NCBI GenBank assembly: GCA_018069465.1
Contig: JAGPUW010000002.1
Span: 111,190 to 175,189, forward strand
From: Gammaproteobacteria bacterium
GTDB lineage: Bacteria > Pseudomonadota > Gammaproteobacteria > Pseudomonadales > Porticoccaceae
DNA length: 64,000 bases
Direction of reading: 5' to 3'
This document shows, in pieces, positions 54,916 to 64,000 of the stretch. Made by a program: the position numbers and the translations under genes. The notes below the pieces were generated by a model. The model was not told the origin of the DNA, ran no database searches, and saw only the letters and a list, made by a program, of their open reading frames with translations. Within the stretch, counting starts at the first letter, position 1; each line of letters begins with the position of its first letter.

Positions 54916-57738
54916 ATGAACGACTACAAATCGACCTTGAATCTGCCGAAAACGGCATTCCCGATGAAAGCCAACCTGGCGCAACGCGAGCCGGGCATGC
55001 TGAAAAAATGGCAGCAGAATGATCTTTACCAGGCCATTCGCGAGGCTCGTGCGGGACGGGAAACCTTCATCCTCCACGACGGCCCTCCCTACGCCAATGG
55101 CAATATTCATATTGGCCACGCGGTGAATAAAATCCTCAAAGACATTATCGTCAAGTCGCGCACCTTAATGGGTTACGACGCGCCCTATGTGCCCGGCTGG
55201 GATTGTCACGGCTTGCCGATTGAGCATCAGGTCGAAAAAAAGCACGGTAAAGCCGGTGCCAAAATTGATTTTAAAGCCTTCCGTCAAAAATGCCGCGACT
55301 ATGCTCTACGCCAGGTTGAGGGCCAAAAGAAGGACTTTATCCGTCTCGGTGTTTTCGGTGAGTGGGACAATCCCTATCTGAGTATCGACTACCAGTACGA
55401 GGCCGATATTATTCGCGCCCTCGGCAAAATCGCCGAAAGTGGTCATCTGGTGAAGGGTTATAAGCCGGTTTACTGGAGTGTGGTCGGTGCCTCTGCGCTG
55501 GCCGAGGCCGAGGTGGAGTACGAGGATAAAACGTCTTTTTCCATTGACGTGCTGTTTGCCGCTGTCGATCAGCAAAAGTTTAGCGAAGCCTTTGGCGAAA
55601 GTGTGAGTGGCGAGGGTGAGATTAGCGTTGTTATCTGGACCACCACGCCCTGGACTCTGCCCGCCAATCAGGCGGTGTCGCTGCATGCCGAGCTTGAATA
55701 CCTGCTGCTGCAATGCACTGTCGATGATCAGCCGCGCCGTTTACTGGTCGCCACCGAGCTGATGGAGTCTGCCCTGCAACGCTGGCAGATAGAGGACGCC
55801 ACCATCGTTGGCCGTTGCCAGGGCGAGGACTTGGAAGGCCTGTTGCTGGCGCATCCTTTTTACGACCGCCAGGTGCCGGTATTGCTCGGTGATCACGTCA
55901 CCACCGAAGCGGGTACGGGCGCTGTGCACACGGCATCCGATCACGGTGTCGATGACTTTGTGGTGTCGCGTAAATATGGCATTGGCACTTTGAACACCCT
56001 CGATGATCACGGTGTTTATCGCCCCTCGGTCGAGCTGTTTGCCGGTGAGCACGTCTACAAGGTCGATGAGAAAATTGTTGAATTGCTGCGCGATCGCAAG
56101 CATTTGCTGGCCGATAGCAAAATCACCCACAGCTACCCCCACTGCTGGCGCACTAAAACACCATTGATTTTCCGCGCTACGCCGCAGTGGTTTATCAGCA
56201 TGACAGAGCACGGTCTGCTCGATGCCGCCAAGGCCGAAGTCAAAAAAGTACAGTGGTTCCCCGATTGGGGGCAGGCGCGCATGGAGTCTATGCTCGCCAA
56301 TAGTCCCGACTGGTGTATTTCCCGCCAGCGCACCTGGGGTGTGCCCATCGCCCTGTTTATTCACGGTGAAAGCGGTGAGCTGCACCCCAACACCCCCGCG
56401 CTGATCGAGCAGGTCGCACTGCTGGTTGAACGCGATGGCATGGATGCCTGGTACGACCTCGACGCTAAAGACTTGCTGGGTGATGAGGCCGATCAATACG
56501 ACAAGGTGACCGACACCCTCGATGTCTGGTTTGACTCCGGTGTCAGCCATGAGGCGGTACTGCGTCGCCGTGACAACCTGTCCTATCCGGCTGATCTCTA
56601 CCTCGAAGGCTCCGATCAACACCGTGGCTGGTTTCAGTCTTCCCTGAAATCGTCCATCGCCATTAACGGTACGGCCCCCTATAAAGCCGTGCTGACCCAC
56701 GGTTTTACCGTCGATGCCAATGGCCATAAAATGTCCAAGTCGCTGGGTAATGTGATGGCCCCGCAAAAGGTCATTAATGAGCTGGGTGCCGATGTGCTGC
56801 GCCTGTGGGTGGCCTCGACAGATTTTAGCGGTGAAATGACAGTGTCCGATGAGATCCTGCGTCGCACCGCCGATTCCTACCGTCGAATCCGCAATACTGT
56901 GCGCTTTATGTTGTCGAACCTCGAGGGTTTTGATCCGGCCAAAGACTGCGTTGCCGCAGAGGATTTGTTGTCCCTCGATAGCTGGGTCATTGCTCGCGCC
57001 GGACAACTTCAGGGCGAAATTATTAGCGCCTACGAGACCTATAATTTCCACAGCATCTACCAGAAAATCCACAACTTTTGCGCCGGTGATCTCGGTGGTT
57101 TTTATCTCGATATTATTAAAGATCGCCAATACACCTGCCAGAGCGAGAGCCTGGCGCGTCGCTCCGCACAAACGGCCCTCTACCATGTGGCCGAGGCGCT
57201 GGTGTGCTGGATTGCCCCCATCCTCAGTTTCACCGCAGAGGAAGTGTGGCAGACCCTGCCGGGTGAGCGCAGTGAGTCTGTGCATCTTGCCGAGTGGTAT
57301 GAGCTACCGGGCCTGGCGACGGATAATGTGCTGAGTGCAAACGACTGGCAGCAATTTATCGCCGTTAAAGAAGCCGTTAATAAGGCGCTGGAAGTCGAAC
57401 GTCAGGCGGGTCGCTTAAAGGGCTCTCTCGAAGCGAGTGTGACCCTTTATTGTGAGGGCGAACTGGCCAAAACCTTGGCGAAAGTGGGTGACGAGTTGCG
57501 CTTTATTTTGATCACCTCGGGGGCCAGAGTGCTCGCGCCAGGTGACTTGTCCGCCAGTGGTAGCAGCGAGAGTGGCATAGCGGGTTTACGCATTGGCGTT
57601 GAATTAAGTAAGGGCGAGAAGTGCGTGCGCTGCTGGCACCACCGCGAAGATGTGGGAGCCAACACTGAACACCCTGAGATTTGCGCGCGCTGCGTTGACA
57701 ATGTTGAGGGCGAGGGTGAGCAGCGCTGTTTCGCTTGA
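54916..57738 (+). CDS. ileS: isoleucyl-tRNA synthetase
   Basis: This class I synthetase charges tRNA-Ile. The 940-residue protein has HIGH at H65-H68 ([12 protein letters not shown]) and KMSKS at K605-S609 ([10 protein letters not shown]). It also has a CP1 editing domain ([14 protein letters not shown] region) and a C-terminal zinc motif with [10 protein letters not shown] and CARCVDN. The layout is that of the usual bacterial type. The stop overlaps the lspA start (TGATG), so translation is probably coupled. Confidence 0.98.
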   Translation: MNDYKSTLNLPKTAFPMKANLAQREPGMLKKWQQNDLYQAIREARAGRETFILHDGPPYANGNIHIGHAVNKILKDIIVKSRTLMGYDAPYVPGWDCHGLPIEHQVEKKHGKAGAKIDFKAFRQKCRDYALRQVEGQKKDFIRLGVFGEWDNPYLSIDYQYEADIIRALGKIAESGHLVKGYKPVYWSVVGASALAEAEVEYEDKTSFSIDVLFAAVDQQKFSEAFGESVSGEGEISVVIWTTTPWTLPANQAVSLHAELEYLLLQCTVDDQPRRLLVATELMESALQRWQIEDATIVGRCQGEDLEGLLLAHPFYDRQVPVLLGDHVTTEAGTGAVHTASDHGVDDFVVSRKYGIGTLNTLDDHGVYRPSVELFAGEHVYKVDEKIVELLRDRKHLLADSKITHSYPHCWRTKTPLIFRATPQWFISMTEHGLLDAAKAEVKKVQWFPDWGQARMESMLANSPDWCISRQRTWGVPIALFIHGESGELHPNTPALIEQVALLVERDGMDAWYDLDAKDLLGDEADQYDKVTDTLDVWFDSGVSHEAVLRRRDNLSYPADLYLEGSDQHRGWFQSSLKSSIAINGTAPYKAVLTHGFTVDANGHKMSKSLGNVMAPQKVINELGADVLRLWVASTDFSGEMTVSDEILRRTADSYRRIRNTVRFMLSNLEGFDPAKDCVAAEDLLSLDSWVIARAGQLQGEIISAYETYNFHSIYQKIHNFCAGDLGGFYLDIIKDRQYTCQSESLARRSAQTALYHVAEALVCWIAPILSFTAEEVWQTLPGERSESVHLAEWYELPGLATDNVLSANDWQQFIAVKEAVNKALEVERQAGRLKGSLEASVTLYCEGELAKTLAKVGDELRFILITSGARVLAPGDLSASGSSESGIAGLRIGVELSKGEKCVRCWHHREDVGANTEHPEICARCVDNVEGEGEQRCFA

Positions 57739-58220
57739 TGGCTAAAGCGGGTAGCGTCATTGCTTACTACGGTTTGGCGCTCTTGCTGTTGGTGCTCGAT
57801 CTGTGGACCAAGGCACTGGCCACTGAGCACTTGAATTACGCCGAGCCGGTAGTGCTGACGGGCTTTTTTAATCTCACTCTGCTTCACAACACAGGTGCCG
57901 CTTTTAGCTTTTTGAGCACGGCGGGGGGCTGGCAACACTGGCTGTTCGGCGGTATTGCCACGGTGATCAGTTGTGTTCTCGTTGTCTGGATTTACCGCGC
58001 ACCAGCGTCTGCGCTGCTACTTAAGTTTGCCCTCGCTTTGATCCTCGCCGGTGCCCTGGGTAATTTATGGGATCGGGTGACCCTCGGTTATGTGGTCGAT
58101 TTTATCCAATGGCACTATAAAGATTATTACTGGCCCGCATTTAATATTGCCGATGCGGCTATTACTGTCGGTGCCGTCGCTATGGTTATTGATTCTTTTC
58201 GCGACGCCCGAGGGACTTAG
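57738..58220 (+). CDS. lspA: lipoprotein signal peptidase LspA
   Basis: LspA cleaves diacylated prolipoproteins at the inner membrane. The 160-residue protein has four helices. The aspartates of the active pair are in GNLWDRVTLGYVVDF and FNIADAAIT. LHNTGAAFSFLST is also conserved. ATG 57738 overlaps the ileS stop. It follows the usual gene order with fkpB next. Confidence 0.96.
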   Translation: MAKAGSVIAYYGLALLLLVLDLWTKALATEHLNYAEPVVLTGFFNLTLLHNTGAAFSFLSTAGGWQHWLFGGIATVISCVLVVWIYRAPASALLLKFALALILAGALGNLWDRVTLGYVVDFIQWHYKDYYWPAFNIADAAITVGAVAMVIDSFRDARGT

Positions 58221-58254
58221 GCGTGTCGCGCAGCCCAATATTGAGGTGTACTAA

Positions 58255-58728
58255 ATGAGTTCTGAACAAGTGATCGATGACGGTTTGATTAGCCGTGCGT
58301 CGCGGGTGACGCTGCATTTTTCACTGTCCCTTGAAGATGGCTCGGTGATTGATTCTAATTTTGATCAAAGTCCCGCCACCCTGAGCATTGGCGATGGCAA
58401 TTTGCCTCTGGGTTTTGAAGAGCACCTCCTCGGTTTACAGGTGGGCCAGCAGGCGAGCTTTAGCGTATTGCCTGAAAAGGCCTTTGGCCAACACAATCCC
58501 TCCAATATTCAGCGCGTTAAACGCGACAGCTTTGCGGCAGATATGGCGCTGTCTGAAGGGCTGGTGGTGTCCTTTGCCGATGCCAACAAGGGCGAACTGC
58601 CCGGTGTCATTCAAACCATTGGTGAGGATGAAGTGACGGTCGATTTCAACCACCCTCTGGCGGGAAAAACCCTGACATTTAAGGTTGAAATTGTCGCCGT
58701 GGATAACACCATTACAGAGTTGGCGTGA
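58255..58728 (+). CDS. fkpB: FKBP-type peptidyl-prolyl isomerase FkpB (SlpA-like)
   Basis: FkpB is a cytoplasmic SlyD-type prolyl isomerase and chaperone. The 157-residue protein has the FKBP fold interrupted by an insert-in-flap domain: [17 protein letters not shown], then [16 protein letters not shown], and [18 protein letters not shown], all typical of the family. No metal-binding His/Cys tail of SlyD is present, which fits FkpB. It overlaps ispH by 1 bp. Confidence 0.93.
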   Translation: MSSEQVIDDGLISRASRVTLHFSLSLEDGSVIDSNFDQSPATLSIGDGNLPLGFEEHLLGLQVGQQASFSVLPEKAFGQHNPSNIQRVKRDSFAADMALSEGLVVSFADANKGELPGVIQTIGEDEVTVDFNHPLAGKTLTFKVEIVAVDNTITELA

Positions 58729-59669
58729 TGGAAGTTCGCCTCGCCAACCCTCGGGGGTTTTGTGCCGGCGTCGATCGCGCCATCGATATTGTCAATCGCG
58801 CTCTCGATCTTTTTGGCGCGCCGATCTATGTGCGCCACGAAGTGGTTCACAATAAGTTTGTGGTTGACCAGCTGCGCGAGCGGGGGGCCGTTTTTGTGGA
58901 CGAGCTTGAAGATATCCCTAATAGCGCCATCGTTATTTTCAGTGCCCACGGTGTCTCGAAGGTGGTCTGTACCGAGGCCGAGCAGCGCGGCTTAAAGGTG
59001 TTCGATGCCACCTGCCCGCTGGTGACTAAGGTGCACCTCGAAGTTGAAAAGTTTAGCCGCGAGGGTCGCGAGTGTGTGCTAATTGGCCACTACGGTCACC
59101 CAGAAGTAGAGGGCACCATGGGCCAGTATGACGATGCCAATGGTGGCGATATCTACCTGGTGGAGAACGTCGACGATGTGGCCATATTGCCCGTTGAGCG
59201 CCCCGATTCCCTGGCGTTTGTTACCCAGACCACCTTGTCTATGGATGATACGGCTAAAGTGATTGCCGCTCTGCGCGAGCGCTTCCCCGCGATTGAAGGA
59301 CCGCGCAAAAACGATATTTGCTATGCCACGCAAAATCGCCAGGATGCGATTAAACAGTTGGCGCTGGAGTGCGATGTGGTGCTGGTTGTGGGCTCTGCCA
59401 ACAGCTCTAATTCAAACCGTCTTCGCGAGTTGGCCGAGCGCTGCGGCGCCAATGCCTATTTGGTGGATAGCCGTGCGGATATTAAACAGGAGTGGTTTGG
59501 CGCCACGTCGGTGGTGGGTGTGAGTGCCGGTGCTTCGGCGCCAGAAATCCTGGTACAGGATCTGGTTGATGCGCTGGCGGGCAGCGACAGGGCGAGTGTC
59601 AAAGAGTTATCCGGCAAAATTGAAAACATTCGTTTTTCAATGCCGAAAGAATTGAGGTCCAGTACATAG
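58728..59669 (+). CDS. ispH: 4-hydroxy-3-methylbut-2-enyl diphosphate reductase IspH
   Basis: IspH makes IPP and DMAPP, the last MEP-pathway step, using a [4Fe-4S] cluster. The cluster cysteines are C12 ([12 protein letters not shown]), C96 ([11 protein letters not shown]) and C198 ([11 protein letters not shown]). SAHGVSK and [11 protein letters not shown] are conserved, as is [14 protein letters not shown] 58728 overlaps the fkpB stop; an in-frame GTG is directly upstream. The length (313 residues) is normal. It ends the operon. Confidence 0.97.
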   Translation: MEVRLANPRGFCAGVDRAIDIVNRALDLFGAPIYVRHEVVHNKFVVDQLRERGAVFVDELEDIPNSAIVIFSAHGVSKVVCTEAEQRGLKVFDATCPLVTKVHLEVEKFSREGRECVLIGHYGHPEVEGTMGQYDDANGGDIYLVENVDDVAILPVERPDSLAFVTQTTLSMDDTAKVIAALRERFPAIEGPRKNDICYATQNRQDAIKQLALECDVVLVVGSANSSNSNRLRELAERCGANAYLVDSRADIKQEWFGATSVVGVSAGASAPEILVQDLVDALAGSDRASVKELSGKIENIRFSMPKELRSST

Positions 59670-59694
59670 ATTGAGTAGCTGCGACTTAGTAGCA

Positions 59695-59731
59695 GCCACT
59701 TAGTTTTAGTGAGTAGTGGCGCGGCTTTTTT
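59695..59731 (+). terminator. probable ispH terminator
   Basis: GCCACT (59695-59700) pairs with AGTGGC (59715-59720) around a 14-nt loop, followed by GCGGC and eight T (59725-59732 area). It lies between the ends of ispH and the converging pilR. Confidence 0.5.
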
Positions 59732-61156
59732 TCAATCGATATTTAACTTCTTCAGTTTATAGCGCAACTGCCGAAAGGTGATGCCGAGTTTCTCAGCGGC
59801 AGCCGTTTTGTTCCAGCGGCATTGCTCAAGGGCTTTTTCCAGAAGATCCTTTTCAATCGCGGCCAGGTAATCATCAATTGACTGACCGTCGAGCTGGTGC
59901 GGGTTTTGCTCACTGTTATGAAGACTGTTATACAGACTGCTATTCGCACTGGCTGGGGCTGTTTGCTGGTGGCTGCTATCGACCTCGGTGGCGGCTTTGA
60001 TGCTCGATTTCCTGGCTTTCAACTGTAAATCATCGCTGCTAATTAGCTCGCCATCGCACAGTGTAAAGGCTCGCTCCAGGGTGTTTTCCAGCTCGCGCAC
60101 ATTGCCGGGGAAGGGGTAGTGGAGCAGCGTGTCCAGAGCTTCGGCAGACAGAGCGACGGGCTCGGAGCAAAAATCGGCGGCAAATTTTGCCAGAAACAGC
60201 TCTGTCAGTTGCTCAATGTCGTCTCGCCGGTCGCGCAGGCTGGGCACCTGCAACTCGATGACGTTGATGCGGTAGTAGAGGTCTTCGCGAAAATTGCCGG
60301 CGGCGATTTCGGCATCGAGGTCTTTGTGGGAGGCGCTGAGAATTCTAATGTCGACCGGTATTTCACGCTCTGCCCCCAGGGGGCGAACGGCTTTTTCCTG
60401 GATACCCCGAAGTAGTTTGACCTGCATTGACAGGGGCAGGTCGGCGACCTCATCGAGAAACAGGGTGCCGCCATCGGCGCTTTGGAAGAGGCCCTTTTTG
60501 TCCTGATGGGCGCCCGTAAAGCTGCCTTTGGTGTGACCGAAAAACTCGCTTTCCATCAGCTCTGAGGGAATGGCGCCACAATTGACCGGAATAAAGGGCC
60601 CTTCAGCTTTGGGGCCACTGTAGTGAATGTTGCGGGCGACAATCTCCTTGCCACTGCCCGATTCGCCATGAATAAAAATGGGTGCCTGGCTGCGCGCCAC
60701 GCGCAAGATTTGCTGGCGCAACTTGTCCATTACCGCCGAATCGCCGGTTAATTTGCCCGCGCTTTTACTCAAGTTCACGGGTGTTTGCGTGGCCAGGGCG
60801 AGTGCTGCTTCGACCATGCTGCGCAGGCGGGGCAGCTCTATGGGCTTGGTGACGAAGTCGAAGGCCCCCAGTTTCAGGGCTTCAACGGCGATCTCGGTAT
60901 TGCCGTAGGCGGTAATCATGGCGACGGGCATATCGGCAAATTTATTCTGAATGACGCTAATAAGATCCATGCCGCTGCCGTCGGGCAATTTCATGTCGGT
61001 CAGGCAAAAGGCATAAGCTGTGTTATTCAGGGCTTCGATGGCCTCGCTAAGGGTTTCAGCTTCATCGACCTCGAGATCCATTTGCGCCAGTGTCATCGCC
61101 AATAACTCGCGAATATCCGCTTCATCGTCGACAATCAGGGCTCTTTTTTTAGTCAT
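59732..61156 (-). CDS. pilR: type IV pilus response regulator PilR (sigma54 activator)
   Basis: PilR is an NtrC-type activator of sigma54 transcription, classically at pilA. The 474-residue protein has a receiver domain with phospho-acceptor D54 (TDMKLPDG) and acidic residues D10-D11, and an AAA+ domain with GESGSGKEIVARN, the sigma54-contact loop KGSFTGAHQDKKG and GGTLFLDEVADLPL. A Fis-type DNA-binding helix-turn-helix closes it (NKTAAAEKLGITFRQLRYKL). It overlaps the pilS stop by 8 bp. pilA and its sigma54-like promoter lie in this window. Confidence 0.95.
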   Translation of the reverse strand: MTKKRALIVDDEADIRELLAMTLAQMDLEVDEAETLSEAIEALNNTAYAFCLTDMKLPDGSGMDLISVIQNKFADMPVAMITAYGNTEIAVEALKLGAFDFVTKPIELPRLRSMVEAALALATQTPVNLSKSAGKLTGDSAVMDKLRQQILRVARSQAPIFIHGESGSGKEIVARNIHYSGPKAEGPFIPVNCGAIPSELMESEFFGHTKGSFTGAHQDKKGLFQSADGGTLFLDEVADLPLSMQVKLLRGIQEKAVRPLGAEREIPVDIRILSASHKDLDAEIAAGNFREDLYYRINVIELQVPSLRDRRDDIEQLTELFLAKFAADFCSEPVALSAEALDTLLHYPFPGNVRELENTLERAFTLCDGELISSDDLQLKARKSSIKAATEVDSSHQQTAPASANSSLYNSLHNSEQNPHQLDGQSIDDYLAAIEKDLLEKALEQCRWNKTAAAEKLGITFRQLRYKLKKLNID

Positions 61157-62789
61157 TATGTAATCTCTGTTGCGCCTGTTCAGGGTGGGCGAAGCCTATT
61201 CTAAAGAAGCCCGGTCGATCTTTTTCCGCGAGTTGGTAGTCGAGGGTGGCAAAATTAATTTCGCAGAGTTCGCGGGCCAGATACAGCCCCAGACCGGAGC
61301 CCGTGTGGGATGTGGTGTAAAAGGGTTCGAAAATTTGCGCCGCTACGTCGGCGCTAATCCCCTCGCCTCTATCGTAAAGATCGAGGCAGGGCCTTTGGGA
61401 AACGGGGTCGATATGACAGATGCACTTCGCCCACGCCTGAGCGCTGTACTCGAGGCTGTGGCGGTGGGCATTTTCCAGCAGGTTGGTTAAGACCTGATGC
61501 AACTGGCTGGTATCAAAGACAATAATCATTGCCGGGTCTTCGATGTCGATTTCAATCGTGCATGAATGCGGGCAGCTGAGTTGGTAGTCCTCAACAAAGT
61601 CGTGCAAGCATTGGTCGAGGTGCAGGCTCTGGGCGTCGGGCGCCTTGCGTCGAGATAGTTGGCTGACATTCTCGATCACCTGGTTGAGGCGCTGAGTGTG
61701 CTTAATGATGATTTCACTGAGGCGTTGGCTTGATTGATTACCGCCCTGCTCCTCTGCCAGCAATTGTGCGGCGTGACTAATGGCGCCCAGGGGATTGCGG
61801 ATTTCATGGGCAATACTGCCGGTCAGTCGTCCCAGTGAGGCGAGCTTTAAGCGCTGGGCGTTTTGTGCCGCAGTGCGAGTATCTTCGAGAAAAATAATGG
61901 TGCTCTTGTTTTCACTGCGCTCTAAATGGGCAAATTTCGCCTGTATTTCAGTATTGCTCCCACTGACTTTGAAGGCCGGCATTTTTTTCCAGGGTTGCTT
62001 TAGCCATGTTTCGTAGCCTATTTGCAGCAGCGGTATTGCCCGCAGGCTAGTGCCGCTACCCAGGGCAGTGCCCGTTTTACTGGCGCCGAGCATTTCAATG
62101 GCGGCGTTGTTAATCAGCTCAATTTTGCCACTGACATCGATGACAACGATGCCGGTTAGCATGCGCTGAATGATCATCTCATTGAGATCTTGCAGGTGGG
62201 CAGACTGGTCGGATTCACGCAGGGCAATTTGTTCACTGTGGCGCAAGCGCTGATTGAGTATTCTAAACAGGGCGGCGGTCAGAAAGAGCACAAAACCCAG
62301 TAGCCCCGCTGGAAAAATTGCCCGGTTGTTATCGTTTAATAGATAGGCGGAGATCAGCTCTTCAGCGAGGAGTAAAATGCTGGCCAGGGCGGCGGTCAAT
62401 AAGGCCAGTTGGTTGGTGAAAACCAGAGAGCTTGCGGCAACGGTGATCATCATCAGCAGGCCGAGGCCGCTACTCAGCCCACCACTACTATGCATCAGCA
62501 AGGTCAGGGCGATGAGGTCGATTAAAAAATACGAAAACAGCAGCAGGTTGTTACGGGTTTGGCCACGCGACATCAGCAGCATGGCAACCGTCAGGGAAGT
62601 GGCAGCGCCATAGCCAATGGCTGCCAACTGGTAGAGCTGAGGGTTGTCGGTACCAAATATATTGCTGGCGGCACCGGAGTAGTACATGCCCAGCAACACT
62701 AGCGATAGCGCACAGCGATAGTAAATGTAGACCTTGGCCGTGCCCTGAGCGAGATGGCCCAGATCGACGGCGGACTTGCTTGTTGGCAT
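61149..62789 (-). CDS. pilS: type IV pilus sensor histidine kinase PilS
   Basis: PilS is an inner-membrane kinase that controls PilR. The 546-residue protein has six predicted transmembrane helices in the first 190 residues, a PAS domain (about 200-300, MLTGIVVIDVSGKIELINNA), a HisKA domain with H328 in SIAHEIRNPLGAIS, and an HATPase domain (LLENAHRH, DRGEGIS, TGSGLGLYLARE). AGGT precedes the ATG at 62789. It is divergent from the NAD synthetase gene. Confidence 0.95.
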   Translation of the reverse strand: MPTSKSAVDLGHLAQGTAKVYIYYRCALSLVLLGMYYSGAASNIFGTDNPQLYQLAAIGYGAATSLTVAMLLMSRGQTRNNLLLFSYFLIDLIALTLLMHSSGGLSSGLGLLMMITVAASSLVFTNQLALLTAALASILLLAEELISAYLLNDNNRAIFPAGLLGFVLFLTAALFRILNQRLRHSEQIALRESDQSAHLQDLNEMIIQRMLTGIVVIDVSGKIELINNAAIEMLGASKTGTALGSGTSLRAIPLLQIGYETWLKQPWKKMPAFKVSGSNTEIQAKFAHLERSENKSTIIFLEDTRTAAQNAQRLKLASLGRLTGSIAHEIRNPLGAISHAAQLLAEEQGGNQSSQRLSEIIIKHTQRLNQVIENVSQLSRRKAPDAQSLHLDQCLHDFVEDYQLSCPHSCTIEIDIEDPAMIIVFDTSQLHQVLTNLLENAHRHSLEYSAQAWAKCICHIDPVSQRPCLDLYDRGEGISADVAAQIFEPFYTTSHTGSGLGLYLARELCEINFATLDYQLAEKDRPGFFRIGFAHPEQAQQRLHND

Positions 62790-62868
62790 GGCGCTACCTG
62801 GATTTTGCTATTAGCTGGATTTTAGCTGAAAATAGCCGGCTTAATCATTTATGGACATAGCCAGTAGT

Positions 62869-64000
62869 ATGACATTACTAAAAGTTGCTTTGGCGCAAAT
62901 AAACCCTCTGGTTGGCGATATTCCCGGTAATACACGACTGGTTATCGACACGCTGAACCATGCGCGGGATGCGCTTAAGGCCGATATCGTTATTTTTCCC
63001 GAGCTTGTGCTCTGTGGTTATCCGCCGGAAGATCTACTGCTGCGGCCCAGTCTCCAGCGTCGTATTGAAAAGGCGCTGGCTGAAGTGACGGCGGCCTGTA
63101 CTGGCATTGTCGCGGTTATCGGCTACCCCTGGCGAGAAAAAGGCCAGCTCTACAATATGGCCGGGGTGATACAAGAGCGCCAATTAATCGGCCAATACGC
63201 CAAAAACTGCCTGCCCAACTATCAGGTGTTTGATGAAAAGCGCTACTTCGAGCCCGGTAATAGCCCCTGTGTGGTCGATATCTGTGGTGTCAGGGTAGGT
63301 CTCAGTGTGTGTGAAGATATCTGGTCGAGTGAGCCTTTGGCGCGAGCCTGTGAGGCGGGTGCCGAGGTGATCTTCAATATCAACGCCTCTCCCTTCCACC
63401 TTGGCAAACAGCCAGAGCGCGTGGCGACGGTTGCCCAGCGCGCTCGCGAGGGCAATATCCCCGTGGTTTACGTCAACCAGGTTGGCGGTCAGGATGAGCT
63501 GGTATTTTGTGGCGGCTCGATGGTGGTCGATGCCGGGGGTGAACTCTGTTATCAGGCGCCAATGTTTGAGCAGGGCGTATTTACAGTTGACCTGACACTG
63601 GCCGATGGGCGCGTCGCTGTCGCGCCGCAAACCATCGTGCCGACACCCGAAGACCTGGCGACGGTTTATCAGGCCCTGGTTCTGGGTGTGCGGGATTATG
63701 TTAATAAAAACGGTTTTAAAGGGGTGGTGCTGGGTTTGTCCGGCGGCATCGACTCGGCGCTGACCTTGGCGATTGCCGTGGATGCCCTGGGTGCAGATCG
63801 CGTCGAAGCGGTGATGATGCCCTTTCGCTACACCGCACAAATGAGTGTGGAGGATGCTGCGGAGCAGTCCCAATTACTGGGTGTGAATCACAAGGTGATA
63901 TCAATAGAGCCCATTTACGATGCCTTTATGAGCAGCCTGAGCGATGAGTTCGCTGGCACCGAGCCGGACACCACCGAGGAAAACCTGCAGGCTCGTTGTC
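62869..64000 (+). CDS. nadE: glutamine-dependent NAD+ synthetase (partial, runs off right edge)
   Basis: This gene is open to the window end. It makes NAD from deamido-NAD using ammonia from glutamine. The N-terminal nitrilase-type glutaminase domain shows the Glu-Lys-Cys triad: FPELVLCGYPPED, YAKNCLPNYQVFDEKRYF and GLSVCEDIW. The synthetase domain begins about residue 284 with GVVLGLSGGIDSALTLAIA, its ATP-pyrophosphatase P-loop. ATG 62869 gives the usual short leader; an in-frame ATG at 62851 is also possible, and neither has a clear ribosome site. The 3' part is outside the window. Confidence 0.93.
   Translation, partial: MTLLKVALAQINPLVGDIPGNTRLVIDTLNHARDALKADIVIFPELVLCGYPPEDLLLRPSLQRRIEKALAEVTAACTGIVAVIGYPWREKGQLYNMAGVIQERQLIGQYAKNCLPNYQVFDEKRYFEPGNSPCVVDICGVRVGLSVCEDIWSSEPLARACEAGAEVIFNINASPFHLGKQPERVATVAQRAREGNIPVVYVNQVGGQDELVFCGGSMVVDAGGELCYQAPMFEQGVFTVDLTLADGRVAVAPQTIVPTPEDLATVYQALVLGVRDYVNKNGFKGVVLGLSGGIDSALTLAIAVDALGADRVEAVMMPFRYTAQMSVEDAAEQSQLLGVNHKVISIEPIYDAFMSSLSDEFAGTEPDTTEENLQARC

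Noticed and set aside
55741..57285. 514-codon minus-strand frame opposite ileS
   Set aside because: It lies wholly inside ileS, whose HIGH and KMSKS motifs are intact; antisense shadow.

Overview
The window is chromosomal DNA from a Gammaproteobacterium with moderately high GC and tightly packed genes. It carries a complete division and cell-wall (dcw) cluster, pilBCD-coaE-yacG, hslVU, murJ-ribF-ileS-lspA-fkpB-ispH and pilSR, all in Pseudomonas/Cellvibrio-like arrangements. A LinB-like haloalkane dehalogenase, a phosphotriesterase-family enzyme, and acyl-CoA dehydrogenase and MaoC genes suggest a marine, lipid- or hydrocarbon-using lineage such as Spongiibacteraceae/Cellvibrionales. That placement is inference; no rRNA gene is present.

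Region 1 (1-8.1 kb): rsmI sits between metal-handling genes. A truncated, divergent gene for a Csp-type four-helix-bundle copper-storage protein lies to its left. To its right is a four-gene run: OprB-like porin, YVTN beta-propeller, a very short RND adaptor, and a CusA-like RND pump that keeps the three-methionine Cu/Ag site. Region 2 (8.1-15.1 kb) is accessory: a GFA-type zinc protein, a haloalkane dehalogenase divergent from tesB across 40 bp, a phosphotriesterase/lactonase-like enzyme, the RNase P RNA gene, a Pro-Glu-Arg/Lys repeat protein with a MetA-like outer-membrane barrel, and a PepSY membrane protein.

Region 3 (15.3-33.5 kb) is the dcw cluster mraZ-rsmH-ftsL-ftsI-murE-murF-mraY-murD-ftsW-murG-murC-ddl-ftsQ-ftsA-ftsZ-lpxC, mostly with overlapping or touching genes. 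It is preceded by a good sigma70-type promoter and three correctly spaced MraZ boxes. An M23 peptidase, secA, argJ and mutT follow.

Region 4 (39.2-45.9 kb) holds the type IV pilus genes pilB-pilC-pilD with coaE and yacG, and the divergent pilin gene pilA. The pilA upstream region has a weak sigma54-like element and TGTC motifs. Its likely regulators, PilS and PilR, are encoded about 15 kb further on (59.7-62.8 kb). A RAYT-type transposase with 20-bp inverted ends lies directly behind pilA.

Region 5 (45.9-64 kb): acyl-CoA dehydrogenase, MaoC hydratase, the ABC-F protein Uup, hslVU with a sigma32-like promoter, murJ preceded by a 15-bp tandem repeat, ribF-ileS-lspA-fkpB-ispH, pilSR, and the start of a glutamine-dependent NAD synthetase that runs off the right edge. 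I saw no CRISPR array, prophage, tRNA or rRNA. The most promising unusual locus is the copper-type cluster around rsmI.
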